A DNA stretch of 64,000 nt from Herbaspirillum sp. AP02 (GCF_015767275.1 NZ_JADWMY010000001.1:1178001-1242000); one strand, 5' to 3'; counted from the first letter of the stretch, positions 26,553 through 37,100 are shown. Notes: generated by a model from the sequence alone, not told the origin. A program made the numbers and translations.

Positions 26553-27173
26553 ATGACCAGCCCGTCGCCCAAGACTCCCCGCAAGATCGGCATCCTGCCC
26601 AACCTGATTTTCATGAGCCGCTGGCTGCAGCTGCCGCTGTACCTGGGCCTGATCCTGGCGCAATGCGTCTACGTGTATCACTTCTGGGTCGAGCTGTCGG
26701 ACCTGATCGGCGCGGCCATGGGCAGCGCCAGTTCGCTGGACCATATCCTCGATGCGGTAGCCATCCCTGGCGCCATCCGCCCCGACAAGCTCAACGAGCA
26801 GACCATCATGCTGGTGGTGCTGGCGCTGATCGACGTGGTGATGATCTCCAACCTGCTGATCATGGTGATCGTGGGCGGCTACGAGACCTTCGTCTCGCGC
26901 ATGAACCTGGAAGGCCATCCCGACCAGCCGGAGTGGCTGTCGCACGTGAACGCCTCGGTATTGAAGGTCAAGCTGGCCACGGCCATCATCGGCATTTCCT
27001 CGATCCACCTGTTGAAGACCTTCATCAACGCCAACCTGTATGACGCCAAGACGCTCATCGCGCAGACCGGCATCCATATCGCCTTCCTGCTCTCGGCCAT
27101 GGCCATTGCCTATTGCGACCGATTGATGGTGCATCCCGGCGCGCACGACGACGAGCCCTCCGACAAGCACTGA
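26553..27173 (+). CDS. yqhA: UPF0114 / TIGR00645 family inner-membrane protein
   Basis: 206 aa, with four predicted membrane segments (about residues 23-45, 84-110, 134-156 and 168-188). The family signature is visible in MSRWLQLPLYLGLI and IVGGYETFVSR. Homologues include E. coli YqhA; the function is not established. It stands 32 bp upstream of the fumarase gene in the same direction, so the two and murI probably share a transcript. Confidence 0.88.
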   Translation: MTSPSPKTPRKIGILPNLIFMSRWLQLPLYLGLILAQCVYVYHFWVELSDLIGAAMGSASSLDHILDAVAIPGAIRPDKLNEQTIMLVVLALIDVVMISNLLIMVIVGGYETFVSRMNLEGHPDQPEWLSHVNASVLKVKLATAIIGISSIHLLKTFINANLYDAKTLIAQTGIHIAFLLSAMAIAYCDRLMVHPGAHDDEPSDKH

Positions 27174-27205
27174 ACCCGTATCATCCAAACCTGAGAGAAC
27201 CAGCC

Positions 27206-28747
27206 ATGACCATCATCAAGCAAGACGATCTCATCGAATCGGTAGCCGCTGCGCTGCAGTACATCAGCTACTACCACCCGGCCGACTACATCCAGCATCT
27301 GGCCCGCGCCTACGAAACCGAGCAGAGCCCGGCAGCCAAGGATGCGATCGCGCAGATCCTGACCAACTCGCGCATGTGCGCCGAGGGCAAGCGTCCGATC
27401 TGCCAGGATACCGGCATCGTCAACGTGTTCCTGAAGATCGGCATGGGCGTGCGCTTCGAGGGCTTCTCGGGCTCGATCGCCGACGCCGTCAACGAAGGCG
27501 TGCGTCGCGGCTACTCGCACCCGGACAACGTGCTGCGCGCCTCCATCGTGGCCGACCCCCAGTTCGAGCGCAAGAACACCAAGGACAATACCCCCGCCGT
27601 GATCCACATGGAACTGGTGCCGGGCAACACGGTTGACGTGCAGATCGCCGCCAAGGGGGGTGGCTCGGAAAACAAGACCAAGTTCGTCATGCTGAACCCC
27701 TCCGACAATCTGGTGGACTGGATCCTGAAGACGGTGCCGACCATGGGCGCCGGCTGGTGCCCGCCGGGCATGCTGGGCATCGGCATCGGCGGCACCGCCG
27801 AGAAGGCCATGCTGATGGCCAAGCAAGTGCTGATGGAAGACATCGATATGTACGAGCTTCTGAAGCGCGGCCCGCAGAACAAGACTGAAGAGCTGCGTAT
27901 CGAGCTCTATGAGAAGGTCAACGCACTGGGCATCGGTGCACAGGGCCTGGGCGGCCTGACCACGGTACTGGATGTGAAGATCATGATGCACCCGACCCAT
28001 GCTGCTTCCAAGCCGGTCGCCATGATCCCCAACTGCGCCGCCACCCGTCACGGCCACTTCGTGCTGGACGGCTCCGGCCCGGCCTACATGGAACCGCCGT
28101 CGCTGTCGGACTGGCCCGAAGTGCACTGGGTGGCCGACACCGAGAAGTCCCAGCGCGTCAACCTGGACACCCTGACCAAGGAAGAAGTCGCCTCCTGGAA
28201 GCCGGGCCAGACCCTGCTGCTGAACGGCAAGATGCTGACCGGCCGCGATGCCGCCCACAAGCGCATCCAGGACATGCTGGCCAAGGGCGAGAAGCTGCCG
28301 GTGGACTTCACCAACCGCGTGATCTACTACGTCGGCCCGGTCGATCCGGTGCGCGACGAAGTGGTGGGCCCGGCCGGCCCGACCACCGCCACCCGCATGG
28401 ACAAGTTCACCGACATGATGCTGGAGCAGACCGGTCTGATCTCCATGATCGGCAAGTCCGAACGCGGCCCGGCCGCCATCGAGGCGATCAAGAAGCACAA
28501 GTCGGCCTACCTGATGGCCGTCGGTGGTTCGGCCTATCTGGTGTCCAAGGCGATCAAGTCGGCCAAGGTGCTGGGCTTTGCCGATCTGGGCATGGAAGCG
28601 ATCTACGAGTTCGACGTCAAGGACATGCCGGTGACCGTGGCGGTGGATGCCAATGGCATCTCGGTGCACAACACCGGGCCGGCCGAGTGGAAGGAAAAGA
28701 TCGCCCAGAGCGTCTCCCTGTCCAAGATCCCCGTCACCACCGCCTGA
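27206..28747 (+). CDS. fumA: Class I fumarate hydratase (iron-sulfur)
   Basis: 513-aa single-chain [4Fe-4S] fumarase interconverting fumarate and malate in the TCA cycle. Cluster-ligand cysteines are C66 (RPICQDTG), C185 (GWCPPGM) and C277 (PNCAATRHG); their spacing matches that of structurally known class I enzymes. GGTAEKAML and TATRMDKFTDMML are further family blocks. The ATG at 27206 begins the standard MTIIKQDDL N terminus; the 31 codons upstream in frame overlap yqhA and are not part of it. Oxygen-sensitive class I fumarase as here is common in Burkholderiales. Confidence 0.95.
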   Translation: MTIIKQDDLIESVAAALQYISYYHPADYIQHLARAYETEQSPAAKDAIAQILTNSRMCAEGKRPICQDTGIVNVFLKIGMGVRFEGFSGSIADAVNEGVRRGYSHPDNVLRASIVADPQFERKNTKDNTPAVIHMELVPGNTVDVQIAAKGGGSENKTKFVMLNPSDNLVDWILKTVPTMGAGWCPPGMLGIGIGGTAEKAMLMAKQVLMEDIDMYELLKRGPQNKTEELRIELYEKVNALGIGAQGLGGLTTVLDVKIMMHPTHAASKPVAMIPNCAATRHGHFVLDGSGPAYMEPPSLSDWPEVHWVADTEKSQRVNLDTLTKEEVASWKPGQTLLLNGKMLTGRDAAHKRIQDMLAKGEKLPVDFTNRVIYYVGPVDPVRDEVVGPAGPTTATRMDKFTDMMLEQTGLISMIGKSERGPAAIEAIKKHKSAYLMAVGGSAYLVSKAIKSAKVLGFADLGMEAIYEFDVKDMPVTVAVDANGISVHNTGPAEWKEKIAQSVSLSKIPVTTA

Positions 28748-28784
28748 GCCACGCCAGACGATCCGCAGGAGCGCGCGCAGCACC

Positions 28785-29678
28785 ATGAATGAAGCAGTCA
28801 AGCAAGCCGCCGCGCCTTCTGCAGGACACGCTGCCAGCCCGACCCTGATGCCGATCGCAGCCGATGCTGCGGTCGGCATTTTTGATTCGGGCGTCGGCGG
28901 CTTGTCGGTGCTGCGCCACATCCACGCCGCCCTGCCCCGCGAAAAACTGCTCTACTTCGCCGACTCCGGCTACGCCCCCTATGGCGACAAGACCGAGGCG
29001 CAGATCGTGGAGCGGTCGCTGGCCATTGCCTCGTTCTTCGTCGGCCAGCAGGTCAAGGCACTGGTGGTGGCCTGCAATACCGCCACCGCTGCCGCCATCC
29101 AGGCCATCCGCGCACAGTGGCCTCGGCTGGTGGTGGTCGGCATCGAGCCCGGCCTGAAACCGGCAGCCCAGCAGACCCGCAGCGGCAGCGTCGGCGTGCT
29201 GGCGACCCGCAGCACGCTGGCCAGCAAGCGCTTTGCCTTGCTGCAGCAGCAGATGGAGAGCCAGTATCGGGTGCGCTTCCTGCCGCAAGCCTGCGTCGGC
29301 CTGGTGGACCTGATCGAAAAAGGTGAACTGTACTCGCCGGCCACGGTGCAATTGCTGGAGCGCTACCTGCAGCCGCTGCTGGATCAGGGCGCCGATACTC
29401 TGGTACTGGGCTGTACCCACTACCCCTTCGTACGTCCGGCCATCGAAAGCGTGTGCCAGCGCCTGGCAGGCGAAGTACCGGACATCATCGATACCGGCCA
29501 GGCCGTCACCCGGCAACTGGCGCGCCTGCTGGAAACGCAAGGCTTGCTGGCGCAGGCCGCCACCGGCTCGCTGGCCGGCTACACCACGGCCAGCCAGTCC
29601 ACGCTGGAAAATGCCTTCGGCAGCCTGCTGCAGCTGGCGCCACTGGTACAGGCCCTGCAGCCGCAAGGCAGCGCGTGA
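28785..29678 (+). CDS. murI: Glutamate racemase
   Basis: 297 aa. It makes D-glutamate for peptidoglycan. The two catalytic cysteines are C97 (VVACNTATA) and C210 (LGCTHYP); the first loop IFDSGVGGL carries D34 and S35. The N-terminal 27 residues before AAVGIFDSG are an extension compared with the minimal enzyme. It follows fumA by 37 bp and precedes tRNA-His. Confidence 0.95.
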   Translation: MNEAVKQAAAPSAGHAASPTLMPIAADAAVGIFDSGVGGLSVLRHIHAALPREKLLYFADSGYAPYGDKTEAQIVERSLAIASFFVGQQVKALVVACNTATAAAIQAIRAQWPRLVVVGIEPGLKPAAQQTRSGSVGVLATRSTLASKRFALLQQQMESQYRVRFLPQACVGLVDLIEKGELYSPATVQLLERYLQPLLDQGADTLVLGCTHYPFVRPAIESVCQRLAGEVPDIIDTGQAVTRQLARLLETQGLLAQAATGSLAGYTTASQSTLENAFGSLLQLAPLVQALQPQGSA

Positions 29679-29729
29679 ACGGAAAAAAAGAAATGTTCGT
29701 CGAACTTTCCTTTTTGCATCGAAATTATG

Positions 29730-29758
29730 TTGCCATTCCCGGCAAGTGTTTGTATAAT
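29730..29758 (+). promoter_or_regulatory. Sigma-70 promoter of tRNA-His
   Basis: TTGCCA (29730-29735), a 17-bp spacer and a perfect TATAAT (29753-29758), about 46 bp before the tRNA. The surrounding DNA is AT-rich. Confidence 0.82.
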
Positions 29759-29804
29759 CTTTTGCTTACTTGATGACGGACGCAAGTCTGTCTGACAGTC
29801 GACG

Positions 29805-29880
29805 GTGGCTGTAGCTCAGTTGGTAGAGTCCAGGATTGTGATTCCTGTCGTCGTGGGTTCGAGTCCCATCAGCCACCCCA
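29805..29880 (+). tRNA. tRNA-His (anticodon GTG)
   Basis: 76 nt with encoded CCA. The acceptor stem GTGGCTG pairs with CAGCCAC. The anticodon stem-loop is CAGGA-TTGTGAT-TCCTG, and the T loop is GGTTCGAGTCC. The G at 29804 is the extra G-1 typical of tRNA-His, facing discriminator C at 29877. Confidence 0.97.
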
Positions 29881-29891
29881 AGTATTCAAGC

Positions 29892-29923
29892 AAAAAGCCC
29901 GGTCCTGGTGACCGGGCTTTTTG
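29892..29923. terminator. Bidirectional Rho-independent terminator
   Basis: AAAAAGCCCGGTC-(CTGGT)-GACCGGGCTTTTT: a 10-bp-plus stem with A's on one side and T's on the other, 11 bp after tRNA-His. It can also stop the minus-strand regulator gene that ends at 30041. Confidence 0.92.
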
Positions 29924-30040
29924 TTTTCATCGTGCTGCATCAGGCGCGCCGTCATTCCTCGCACCCGCATTGCCTCGTTCCCATCACGTTCACTGCGGGA
30001 TGTCCCGTCCCTTGTGGCGGGGACATCCGGCGGTGCCCTC

Positions 30041-30706
30041 CTAGTTGATCATCCCGGTCGAATACGCATACTTGATCAGGTCGGCATCGGTACTCAAACC
30101 CAGCTTGCGCATCGCATTGTTCTTGTGCGTGCTGATGGTACTGGGCGTGCGAGACAGACGTTCACATATCTCACCCAGCGACTGCCCCTCCACGAACAGC
30201 CGGACCACCTCCAGCTCGCTCTGGGTCAGCTCGCGCACCAGCCCGAAGCCCTCTCCCTGGGCCCAGCTCATCTCCAGCTCGCCGCGCAGCGAGACCGGGA
30301 AGTACAGTTGCTTGCTGCTCTGCGTGGCCAGGCAGGCATTGATCAGTTCATCGGTCTTCTCGCGCTTGTTGATGACGGCGAATACCCCCATCCGGTAGAG
30401 ACGCCGGATCACCGCGCCATTGTTCATTGCCGTGTAGACGATCAGCTTGGTCGATGGATGTTCGGTCTTGATCCGCTTGACCAGTGCGAAACCGTCGGAA
30501 TCGTCGCTATCGTCGGCTGGCATCGCGAAATCGGTGATGACGATCTCGCACGGCGCGCGTTTGAGCGCCGACAGCAGCGCTTCACCTGTGTCCACCTCCA
30601 GATCGATGCGTATTTCCGGCAGGCGCGCCAGCTCGCTCCTGAGCGCGCCCAGCACGATAGGATGGTCATCGGCAATGGCTACGTGCAGGATCTTCTTCAA
30701 ATTCAT
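30041..30706 (-). CDS. NarL/FixJ (LuxR-type) response regulator
   Basis: 221 aa: receiver (about residues 6-130; acidic pair D13-D14, phospho-acceptor D59 in VITDFAMP, Thr in VYTAMN, Lys in VINKRE) and a C-terminal LuxR HTH (LTQSELEVVRLFVEGQSLGE, then STISTHKNNAMRKLGL). It resembles RcsB-like regulators in layout. The receiver has an unusual acidic insertion (ADDSDDSDG) right after the phospho-acceptor loop, which may affect kinase recognition. GGGGG precedes the ATG at 30706. No histidine kinase gene is adjacent. Targets are unknown. Confidence 0.88.
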   Translation of the reverse strand: MNLKKILHVAIADDHPIVLGALRSELARLPEIRIDLEVDTGEALLSALKRAPCEIVITDFAMPADDSDDSDGFALVKRIKTEHPSTKLIVYTAMNNGAVIRRLYRMGVFAVINKREKTDELINACLATQSSKQLYFPVSLRGELEMSWAQGEGFGLVRELTQSELEVVRLFVEGQSLGEICERLSRTPSTISTHKNNAMRKLGLSTDADLIKYAYSTGMIN

Positions 30707-31116
30707 ACTACCCCCAAATGGTTCAATTAACTGACAGGTGACGACTTCGCAGGCCTTCGCCCGAAATCGCTCTCCCATGAAGTGCCGTGGCTTGATGCCC
30801 TCGATTTCCTTTCATCGATGTCGGCTCCCCGCGTTTGTCGACATCATGGCGATATCGAAAAACTTCCATCAATAGGAGATAGACAAAATCCACGGAAAAT
30901 AGAAAGGAAATCGCAATATTGCAGCTCAAAATCGAATTTATACGAGACGTCAATACCAGAAAGGTCAACAACCTTCACTTTTCATGGTGATTTCAACAAC
31001 AATCGAGCCCCACCATCGATGGATATCGAGAATATGCGGAATAGAAGATGGGAGGAGGTGGGCGGGAGAAGGTGGGAGAAGGCTCGGCAGCATGGCTGCT
31101 GCCGGCCAGGCAGATG
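30707..31116. other. AT-rich intergenic region
   Basis: 410 bp between regulator and fpr genes. The part 30870-31010 is AT-rich and likely contains the regulator's promoter. A hairpin CGGCAGC/GCTGCCG (31085-31104) just past the fpr stop may help end that transcript, though no U run follows. The stretch 31049-31083 is a purine-rich run of GGGAG/GGAGAAGG units. No gene supported. Confidence 0.5.
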
Positions 31117-31926
31117 TCACCAATAGTCTTCAGTCACGAACTGACCGCCACCGGTGCGCCGCAATGGCCCCATGCCACGCTCGCGCAGCAGTTCGCGCAC
31201 CTCGGTGACCATGTCGGGGTTACCGCAGACCATGACGCGTGTCTGCTCCACGTTCAGTGGCAGGCCGGCGGCCTGTTCCAGCGAGCCTTGCTTGAGCAGC
31301 GTGGTGATGCGACCGGCCAGCCAGCCCGGCTCGTCCGGCAGGGAGTCGTCACGCGTCACGCAGCGCAGCAGCTGCAGGCGCGCCGGCCGGCCCTGCTGCC
31401 GGGCCTGCTGACGCAGCTGTTCGAATTGATCGGCATAGGCCAGCTCCTCGCGCTGACGCACGCCATGCACCACGACCAGGTCATCGAAGCGCTGCCAGAC
31501 GTCGGGCTGCCGCAGGATCGAGACATAGGGCCCCAGGCCGGTGCCGGTGGCCAGCATCCACAACTGGCGGCCATCGACGAAGCGATCGGCCGTCATGAAG
31601 CCATAGCTGAGCTTTTCCACCCACACCGGATCGCCCGGCTGCAAGGCATCCAGGCGCGTGGTGAACTGGCCGCCGGGGACGACGATGGCGTAATACTCCA
31701 ACTGGTCCTCATGCTCGGCCGAGGTGATGGAATAGGCACGCGAGACGATCTGGCCATCGATCTCCAGCCCCAGGCGGGCAAACTGGCCGGCCGTAAAGCG
31801 ATAGCCGGCAGGCCGCGTAGTACGGAAACTGAGCAACTTGTCGGTCCAACGATGTACCGACAACAAGCGTTCGCAACTGGCCTTCTCCGAATACGCATCA
31901 ATATTCACACTACTCACACTACTCAC
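31117..31926 (-). CDS. fpr: Ferredoxin-NADP reductase
   Basis: About 269 aa. It exchanges electrons between NADPH and ferredoxin or flavodoxin. FAD-binding RAYSITSAE, NADP-binding ATGTGLGPYVS, and the C-terminal VTEDYW, whose aromatic end stacks on the flavin ring, are intact. The start is uncertain: AAGGAGA is followed at ideal spacing by a GTG at 31926, and a 9-bp tandem repeat supplies two more in-frame GTGs at 31917 and 31908. I chose the first. The frame continues upstream to 32001 without ribosome-site support. Confidence 0.9.
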   Translation of the reverse strand: MSSVSSVNIDAYSEKASCERLLSVHRWTDKLLSFRTTRPAGYRFTAGQFARLGLEIDGQIVSRAYSITSAEHEDQLEYYAIVVPGGQFTTRLDALQPGDPVWVEKLSYGFMTADRFVDGRQLWMLATGTGLGPYVSILRQPDVWQRFDDLVVVHGVRQREELAYADQFEQLRQQARQQGRPARLQLLRCVTRDDSLPDEPGWLAGRITTLLKQGSLEQAAGLPLNVEQTRVMVCGNPDMVTEVRELLRERGMGPLRRTGGGQFVTEDYW

Positions 31927-31932
31927 ACTACT
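31906..31932 (-). repeat. Three perfect 9-bp tandem repeats at the fpr start
   Basis: On the minus strand AGTAGTGTG occurs three times without mismatch. Each unit contains a GTG in the fpr frame, and the unit length is a multiple of three, so copy-number changes would move the start without breaking the frame. Confidence 0.9.
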
Positions 31933-32280
31933 CTCCTTCGATTTACGGTGCGCGCCCGCCCGCAGAGCGGCCGACGTGCATATCTGATTCTCAATACCCA
32001 CCCGGGCGATGCTACAGGCACATTACAATAGCGGGATGAACAAGACGGTAGATCGCCCTGCACAGGTCGTCGGGCCAGCGTAACAGCGGAGCAGCGACGG
32101 CGCAGTCCGGCTGACCCTGGAATGAAGCACCCGCCACCGGCACCACGGCCCAGGAACTATCCGCGCCGCATGCTGGTCAGGGCTTGGTGGCATGCGCCGC
32201 CAAGTCCTCATCCTACCCGACTTGCCCCAAGAGGCGGCCGGCCGGCCGTCTCAACCGATAACCGATGATGCAGTGAATCA
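31927..32280. other. Divergent promoter region fpr / tamA
   Basis: 354 bp. Moderately GC-rich; the part near 32015-32035 (CATTACAATAGCGGG) looks like a -10 region. A GGCCGGCCGGCC run lies at about 32234-32245. No gene or RNA recognised. Confidence 0.4.
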
Positions 32281-34056
32281 ATGACATGGACCCGCCACCT
32301 GGCCATCGCCTTTCTCTGGTGCGCCGCCGATACCGCCTATGCCGCCTACAAGGTGGAAATCGAAGCGCCCAAGCCGGTGCAGTCGCTGCTCAAGGATTTC
32401 CTGGACCTCTCGCGCTACCAGGACCGCGACGACATCAGCGACGAACAGCTCAAGTTCATGATGGATACCGTCGGCGACCAGGTGCGCGAACTGACCTCGA
32501 CCGAGGGATATTTTGCCCCCGTCACCAAGGTCAGCATGACCAGCGAACCGGCAGCGGCCGATCAGCCACCGCAGCGCCGCATCAAGCTCAGCGTCGAGCC
32601 GGGACCGCGCACCGAGATCAGCAGCACCGACATCACCGTCACCGGCGCGGCCGCCAGCGAGGACCCGGCCCGGGTAGCCGCCATCCGCAACAACTGGTCG
32701 TTGCCGACCAGCCAGCCCTTCCGCCAGGAAGACTGGGACAAGGCCAAGAACGCCGGCCTGGACCAACTGCAGCAAAAGAAATACGCGGCCGCCCGCATCG
32801 CCTCCTCCCAGGCCCGGGTCGATCCGGACGAACACCAGGCCGATGTGTCGGTGCGCTATGACAGCGGCCCGCCCTTCACCCTGGGGCCCTTGCAGATCAC
32901 CGGCACGCGCCGCTATCCCGAGACCATCATCCGCAACGTCAATCCGCTCAACATCGGCGAAGCGTATGACATCGACCGCCTGCTGGCGCTGCAGCGGCAG
33001 ATCCAGAACACGCCCTATTTTTCCAACGCCATCGTGGCCATCGACGATGACCCCGAACATCCGGACCTGACACCGGTGAAGGTGCAGGTCACCGAGTTCC
33101 CGACCCAGCGCATCCGCACCGGCGTGGGCTATAGCACCGATACCGGCGCCCAGGTCGAAGGTCGCTATTCGCATTACAACGTATTCGACAAGGCCTATGT
33201 CTTCGACAGCCAGGCACGGCTGGAGCAGAAACGCCAGTACGGCATGATGTCGCTGGCCATGCCGCCGGACGACAAGGCCTTCGTCAACAGCCTCAATACC
33301 TCCTACGACCGCACCAAGCTGGAAGGCATCGACCTGCGCAGCCAGCAGATCGGACTCAAGCGCGCCCGCAACAGCGAGAACTACGACACCACCTATTCGC
33401 TGACCTATTACCGCGATGAGCTGAGCCAGGAGGACGGCAGCACCCTGCCCGCCAATACCATTGTCACCCCCGGCAAGCACCGGGCGCTGGTGCCCGGCTT
33501 CGCCTGGTCGCGCCGCAATGTGGACAACCCGATCTTTCCGCGCCGGGGCAACCTGCTGACGCTGGAAGCCGGTTTCGCGCTCAAGGGCTTGCTGACCGAC
33601 CAGAGCTTCAGTCGCCTGTATGGCCGCTTCAAGCAGTTCGTGCCGGTGGGCAAGCGCGACATCGTGGTCTTGCGTGCCGAGCTGGGTGGCGTCTTCACGG
33701 CCGGCAGCGCCGGGGCGGTGCCACCCTCGCTGCTGTTTCGCACCGGCGGCAACGACTCGGTGCGCGGCTATAGCTACCAGAGCATCGGCAACGAGCAGAA
33801 CGGCACCGTCTACCCGACCAAGTACCTGGCCGTGGGTAGCTCCGAATACCAGCGCTGGTTCAGCGAGCAATGGGGCGCGGCGGTGTTCTACGACATCGGC
33901 GCGGCTGCCGACAACTGGAACAACAAGACCTTCTATCACGGCGTGGGCACCGGGGCGCGCTGGCGCAGTCCGGTGGGTACCCTGAACCTGGACCTGGCCT
34001 ATGGCATCCAGAAGCACCAGATCCGTCCTCACATCTCGCTGGGCATCGCGTTCTGA
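32281..34056 (+). CDS. tamA: TamA, outer-membrane translocation/assembly barrel
   Basis: 591-aa Omp85-family protein. Signal peptide (residues 1-21, ending AYA), then about three POTRA domains (residues 22-270), then a 16-strand barrel ending in ISLGIAF with the terminal Phe expected for BAM insertion. The GGNDSVRGY motif near residue 493 is the Omp85 loop-6 region (VRGY). With TamB it forms the complex that helps insert some outer-membrane proteins and move phospholipids. The start follows the signal peptide rule; the ribosome site is weak. tamB starts 54 bp downstream. Confidence 0.94.
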   Translation: MTWTRHLAIAFLWCAADTAYAAYKVEIEAPKPVQSLLKDFLDLSRYQDRDDISDEQLKFMMDTVGDQVRELTSTEGYFAPVTKVSMTSEPAAADQPPQRRIKLSVEPGPRTEISSTDITVTGAAASEDPARVAAIRNNWSLPTSQPFRQEDWDKAKNAGLDQLQQKKYAAARIASSQARVDPDEHQADVSVRYDSGPPFTLGPLQITGTRRYPETIIRNVNPLNIGEAYDIDRLLALQRQIQNTPYFSNAIVAIDDDPEHPDLTPVKVQVTEFPTQRIRTGVGYSTDTGAQVEGRYSHYNVFDKAYVFDSQARLEQKRQYGMMSLAMPPDDKAFVNSLNTSYDRTKLEGIDLRSQQIGLKRARNSENYDTTYSLTYYRDELSQEDGSTLPANTIVTPGKHRALVPGFAWSRRNVDNPIFPRRGNLLTLEAGFALKGLLTDQSFSRLYGRFKQFVPVGKRDIVVLRAELGGVFTAGSAGAVPPSLLFRTGGNDSVRGYSYQSIGNEQNGTVYPTKYLAVGSSEYQRWFSEQWGAAVFYDIGAAADNWNNKTFYHGVGTGARWRSPVGTLNLDLAYGIQKHQIRPHISLGIAF

Positions 34057-34110
34057 TGCAGACGCCAGAATCGCGCAAACGATTTATATGATTTCGAACG
34101 ACAGGCACGC

Positions 34111-37100
34111 ATGAGCGACCAGCCACAAGCATCGCAGGATTCTTCCTCTCCACCGGAGCCGCCGCAGGGCTCACGGCGCTCGCGCAAGCGCGCTGGCAGC
34201 ATGCGCCGCGCGGGCCGCGTCCTGGCCTGGAGCGGCGGCACGCTCGCCCTTCTGCTGCTGGCCACCGCCGGTACCATCCTGTACGCCCTGAAGACCGAAA
34301 GCGGCGCGCGCCTGCTGTGGAACGGCGCGGTCAAGGCGCTGGACGGCAAGCTCTCCGGCCAGTTGCTGGGCGGCACCGTGGCCGACGGACTGCGCCTGCG
34401 CGCCCTGCACTACCAGGATGAGCAGCGCATCCTGGATATCGACAGCATCGACGCCCGCTGGCACCTGGCCGCGCTGCAGCGCAAGTTCAGCATCGACTAC
34501 CTGCGTGTCGGCTCGGTGCAGTTGAAACAGCAGCCGTCACCATCCGAGCCGACCACCCTGCCGAGCTCGCTGGAGATCCCCCTGGCCGTGGAGATCGGCG
34601 AGATCAGCCTGGGCCACCTGAGCCTGACCCAGGGGACTTCCACCACCGAACTGTCGGACCTGAAACTGCACGGCAGCTCCGATGGCGTGCAACACACGCT
34701 GGTGCTGGACCGCCTCGTCACCCCCTACGGCCAGGCCACGGCCCTGCTACACCTGAACGGCAAGCGCCCCTTCGCCATCGGCGGCGGGCTGGAACTGGCA
34801 GGCGCCTACCAGCAAGGCGAGCTCAAGGAGCAATACCAGTTGGCCGCCCAGTTGTCGGGCTCGCTGGAGGAACTGGGCATCGCCCTCACCGCCGGGGGCG
34901 ACAAGCTCAAGGGCAATGCCGACATCGTCGCCACGCCCTTTGCCGCAGTCCCGCTCAAGCGCGCCCGGGTCGATCTGCAGCACCTCAACCCGCAGGCCTT
35001 CAACGTCGCAGCGCCAGCAGCCGACCTCAACCTGCGCGCCGACCTTGCCCCACCGGCCGGACTCCCCGCCAATGCCCCGCTGCAGGTGGCCGGCCGGGTG
35101 GACATCACCAATGCCCGCCCTGGCAGCCTGGACCAGCAACTGCTGCCCCTGCTCTCGGCCAGCGCCGATCTGCAACTGGACCTGCAACAGCAGACCCTGT
35201 CGCGACTGGATATCCGCCTGCCCCGCAACGCCCGCATCGAAGGCGGCGGCCAGTTCCGCCCCGGTAGCACGGAGCCCGGCAAGGAGTCCCCCATGGCCGG
35301 CCAGTTCAAGCTGCGCGTGAGCGAACTCGATCTCAGCCAGATCCATCGGCAGGTACGTCCCACCCGGCTGTCCGGGCCGGTCGACGTGACGCTGGCGCCT
35401 GACGCCCAGCAACTGCTGCTGACCCTGCAGGACAGCGCCCTGAAGCTCCACGTGGATACCGTCATCGGCGCCGAACGGGTACAGGTGCGGGAGGCTTCCC
35501 TGACCGCTGGCAAATCTCGCCTGGAAACCGCCGGCACCCTGCAGACCGTGGGCGCGATGGATTACGCCTTCAAGGGCAGGCTGCTGGACTTCGACCCCAC
35601 GGCCGTGCTGCAAGCCGTCACGCCGCCACCAGTCAACAAGGGGCGTCGCACCAGCAGCAGCGCGCCCTCGCAACCGGTGCGCGCGCGCATCAACATGGAC
35701 TTCGACGCAGCCGGCGCCCTCTCGCCGGAGCTGAAGGTCAAGCTCGGTTTCCGCATTCATGACAGCAGCTATGGAGACCTGCCCATGAGCGGCCGCGGCG
35801 ACCTCCAACTGGCTGGCACGCGCCTCTTGCCTTCCAAAGCCAATCTGCAGGTCGCCGGCAATACGCTGGACCTGGACGGCAGCTTCGGCAAGGCCGGGGA
35901 CAAGTTGCGGCTCAAGGTCGATGCGCCGCAACTGGCGCGCCTGGGCTATGGCTTGTCCGGCCTGCTGCGCCTGGACGGCACCGTCAGCGGCACGCGCCAG
36001 CGCCCCGATGTGGTGGCCAGTTTCCAGGCCGAGCAATTGCAATTCGGCGCACACAAGCTGCACCACCTGGCCGGCCAGAGCGAACTCCACAGCAACCTGG
36101 CCGCCGGCGTGGCCTCGCCCGACAACCGCCTGGCGCTGACGCTGGAGGGCGATGGCTACAGCGGCCCGCAGGCCACTCTGTCGCGCCTGGCGATCAAGCT
36201 GGACGGCACCTATGCCAAGCACGCGCTGACCCTGCAGGCCAAGGGCAAGCTGCAGGAGCAGACGCTGGACCTGAGCGTGGGCGCCCACGGCCAGGTCACC
36301 GAAAAGACCAAGGGCCATTATGGCTGGGCCGGCAGTCTCGACCAGTTCAGCAACCAGGGCTTCCCGCGCATCGCGTTGGCCAGTCCGCTGGCACTGGACG
36401 CCTCGGCTGACGGCATCGAGGCCGGCAGCACCCGCATCGAGATCGACCGTACCGCGATCGAACTGAAACGCCTGTCCTACCAACAGGGCCGGCTGGCATC
36501 GGCCGGCCAGGTACGGGCGCTGGACCTGGGCCGGGTGCTGGAACTGATGCAGCAATTCAGCGGTACGCCGGCCCCGGTCAAGACCGATCTGGTGCTGGAC
36601 AGCGACTGGGACTTTACGCTGGCCGAGCGCGCCAGCGGCTACCTGCAGATCGCCCGCAAGTCGGGCGATGTCAGGGTCACCACCAGTGCCGGCGAGGCCA
36701 CGCTGGGCCTGTCTGAACTCAAGCTGCGCAGTGATTTCCAGGGCGAACAGATGCGCGTGAGCGGCCGCGTCGATGCCGCACGCATCGGCAGCCTGGACCT
36801 GGGTGGCGAGGTCGGTCTGCGTCGCATCGACCAGTTGCTGACCCTGGATGCGGCGTCCCCCCTGAATCTCAAGGCCCGCCTGGATGTCCCGCAACTCAAG
36901 CGGGTCGGCGATCTGATCGGCCCGCAACTCAGCCTCAACGGCAAGCTGTCAGCCGACCTCAACGCCGCCGGTACGCTCGGCCAGCCCAGCCTGTCGGGTG
37001 CCATCAACGGCGACAACCTGGCCGTGACCGAATTCGACCAGGGCATCCAGTTGAAGGACGGCATCGTGCGCATCGTCATGGACAGCAATGTCATCGAACT

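Noticed and set aside
34747..36927. 726-codon open frame opposite tamB
   Set aside because: Antisense shadow of tamB with low-complexity composition.
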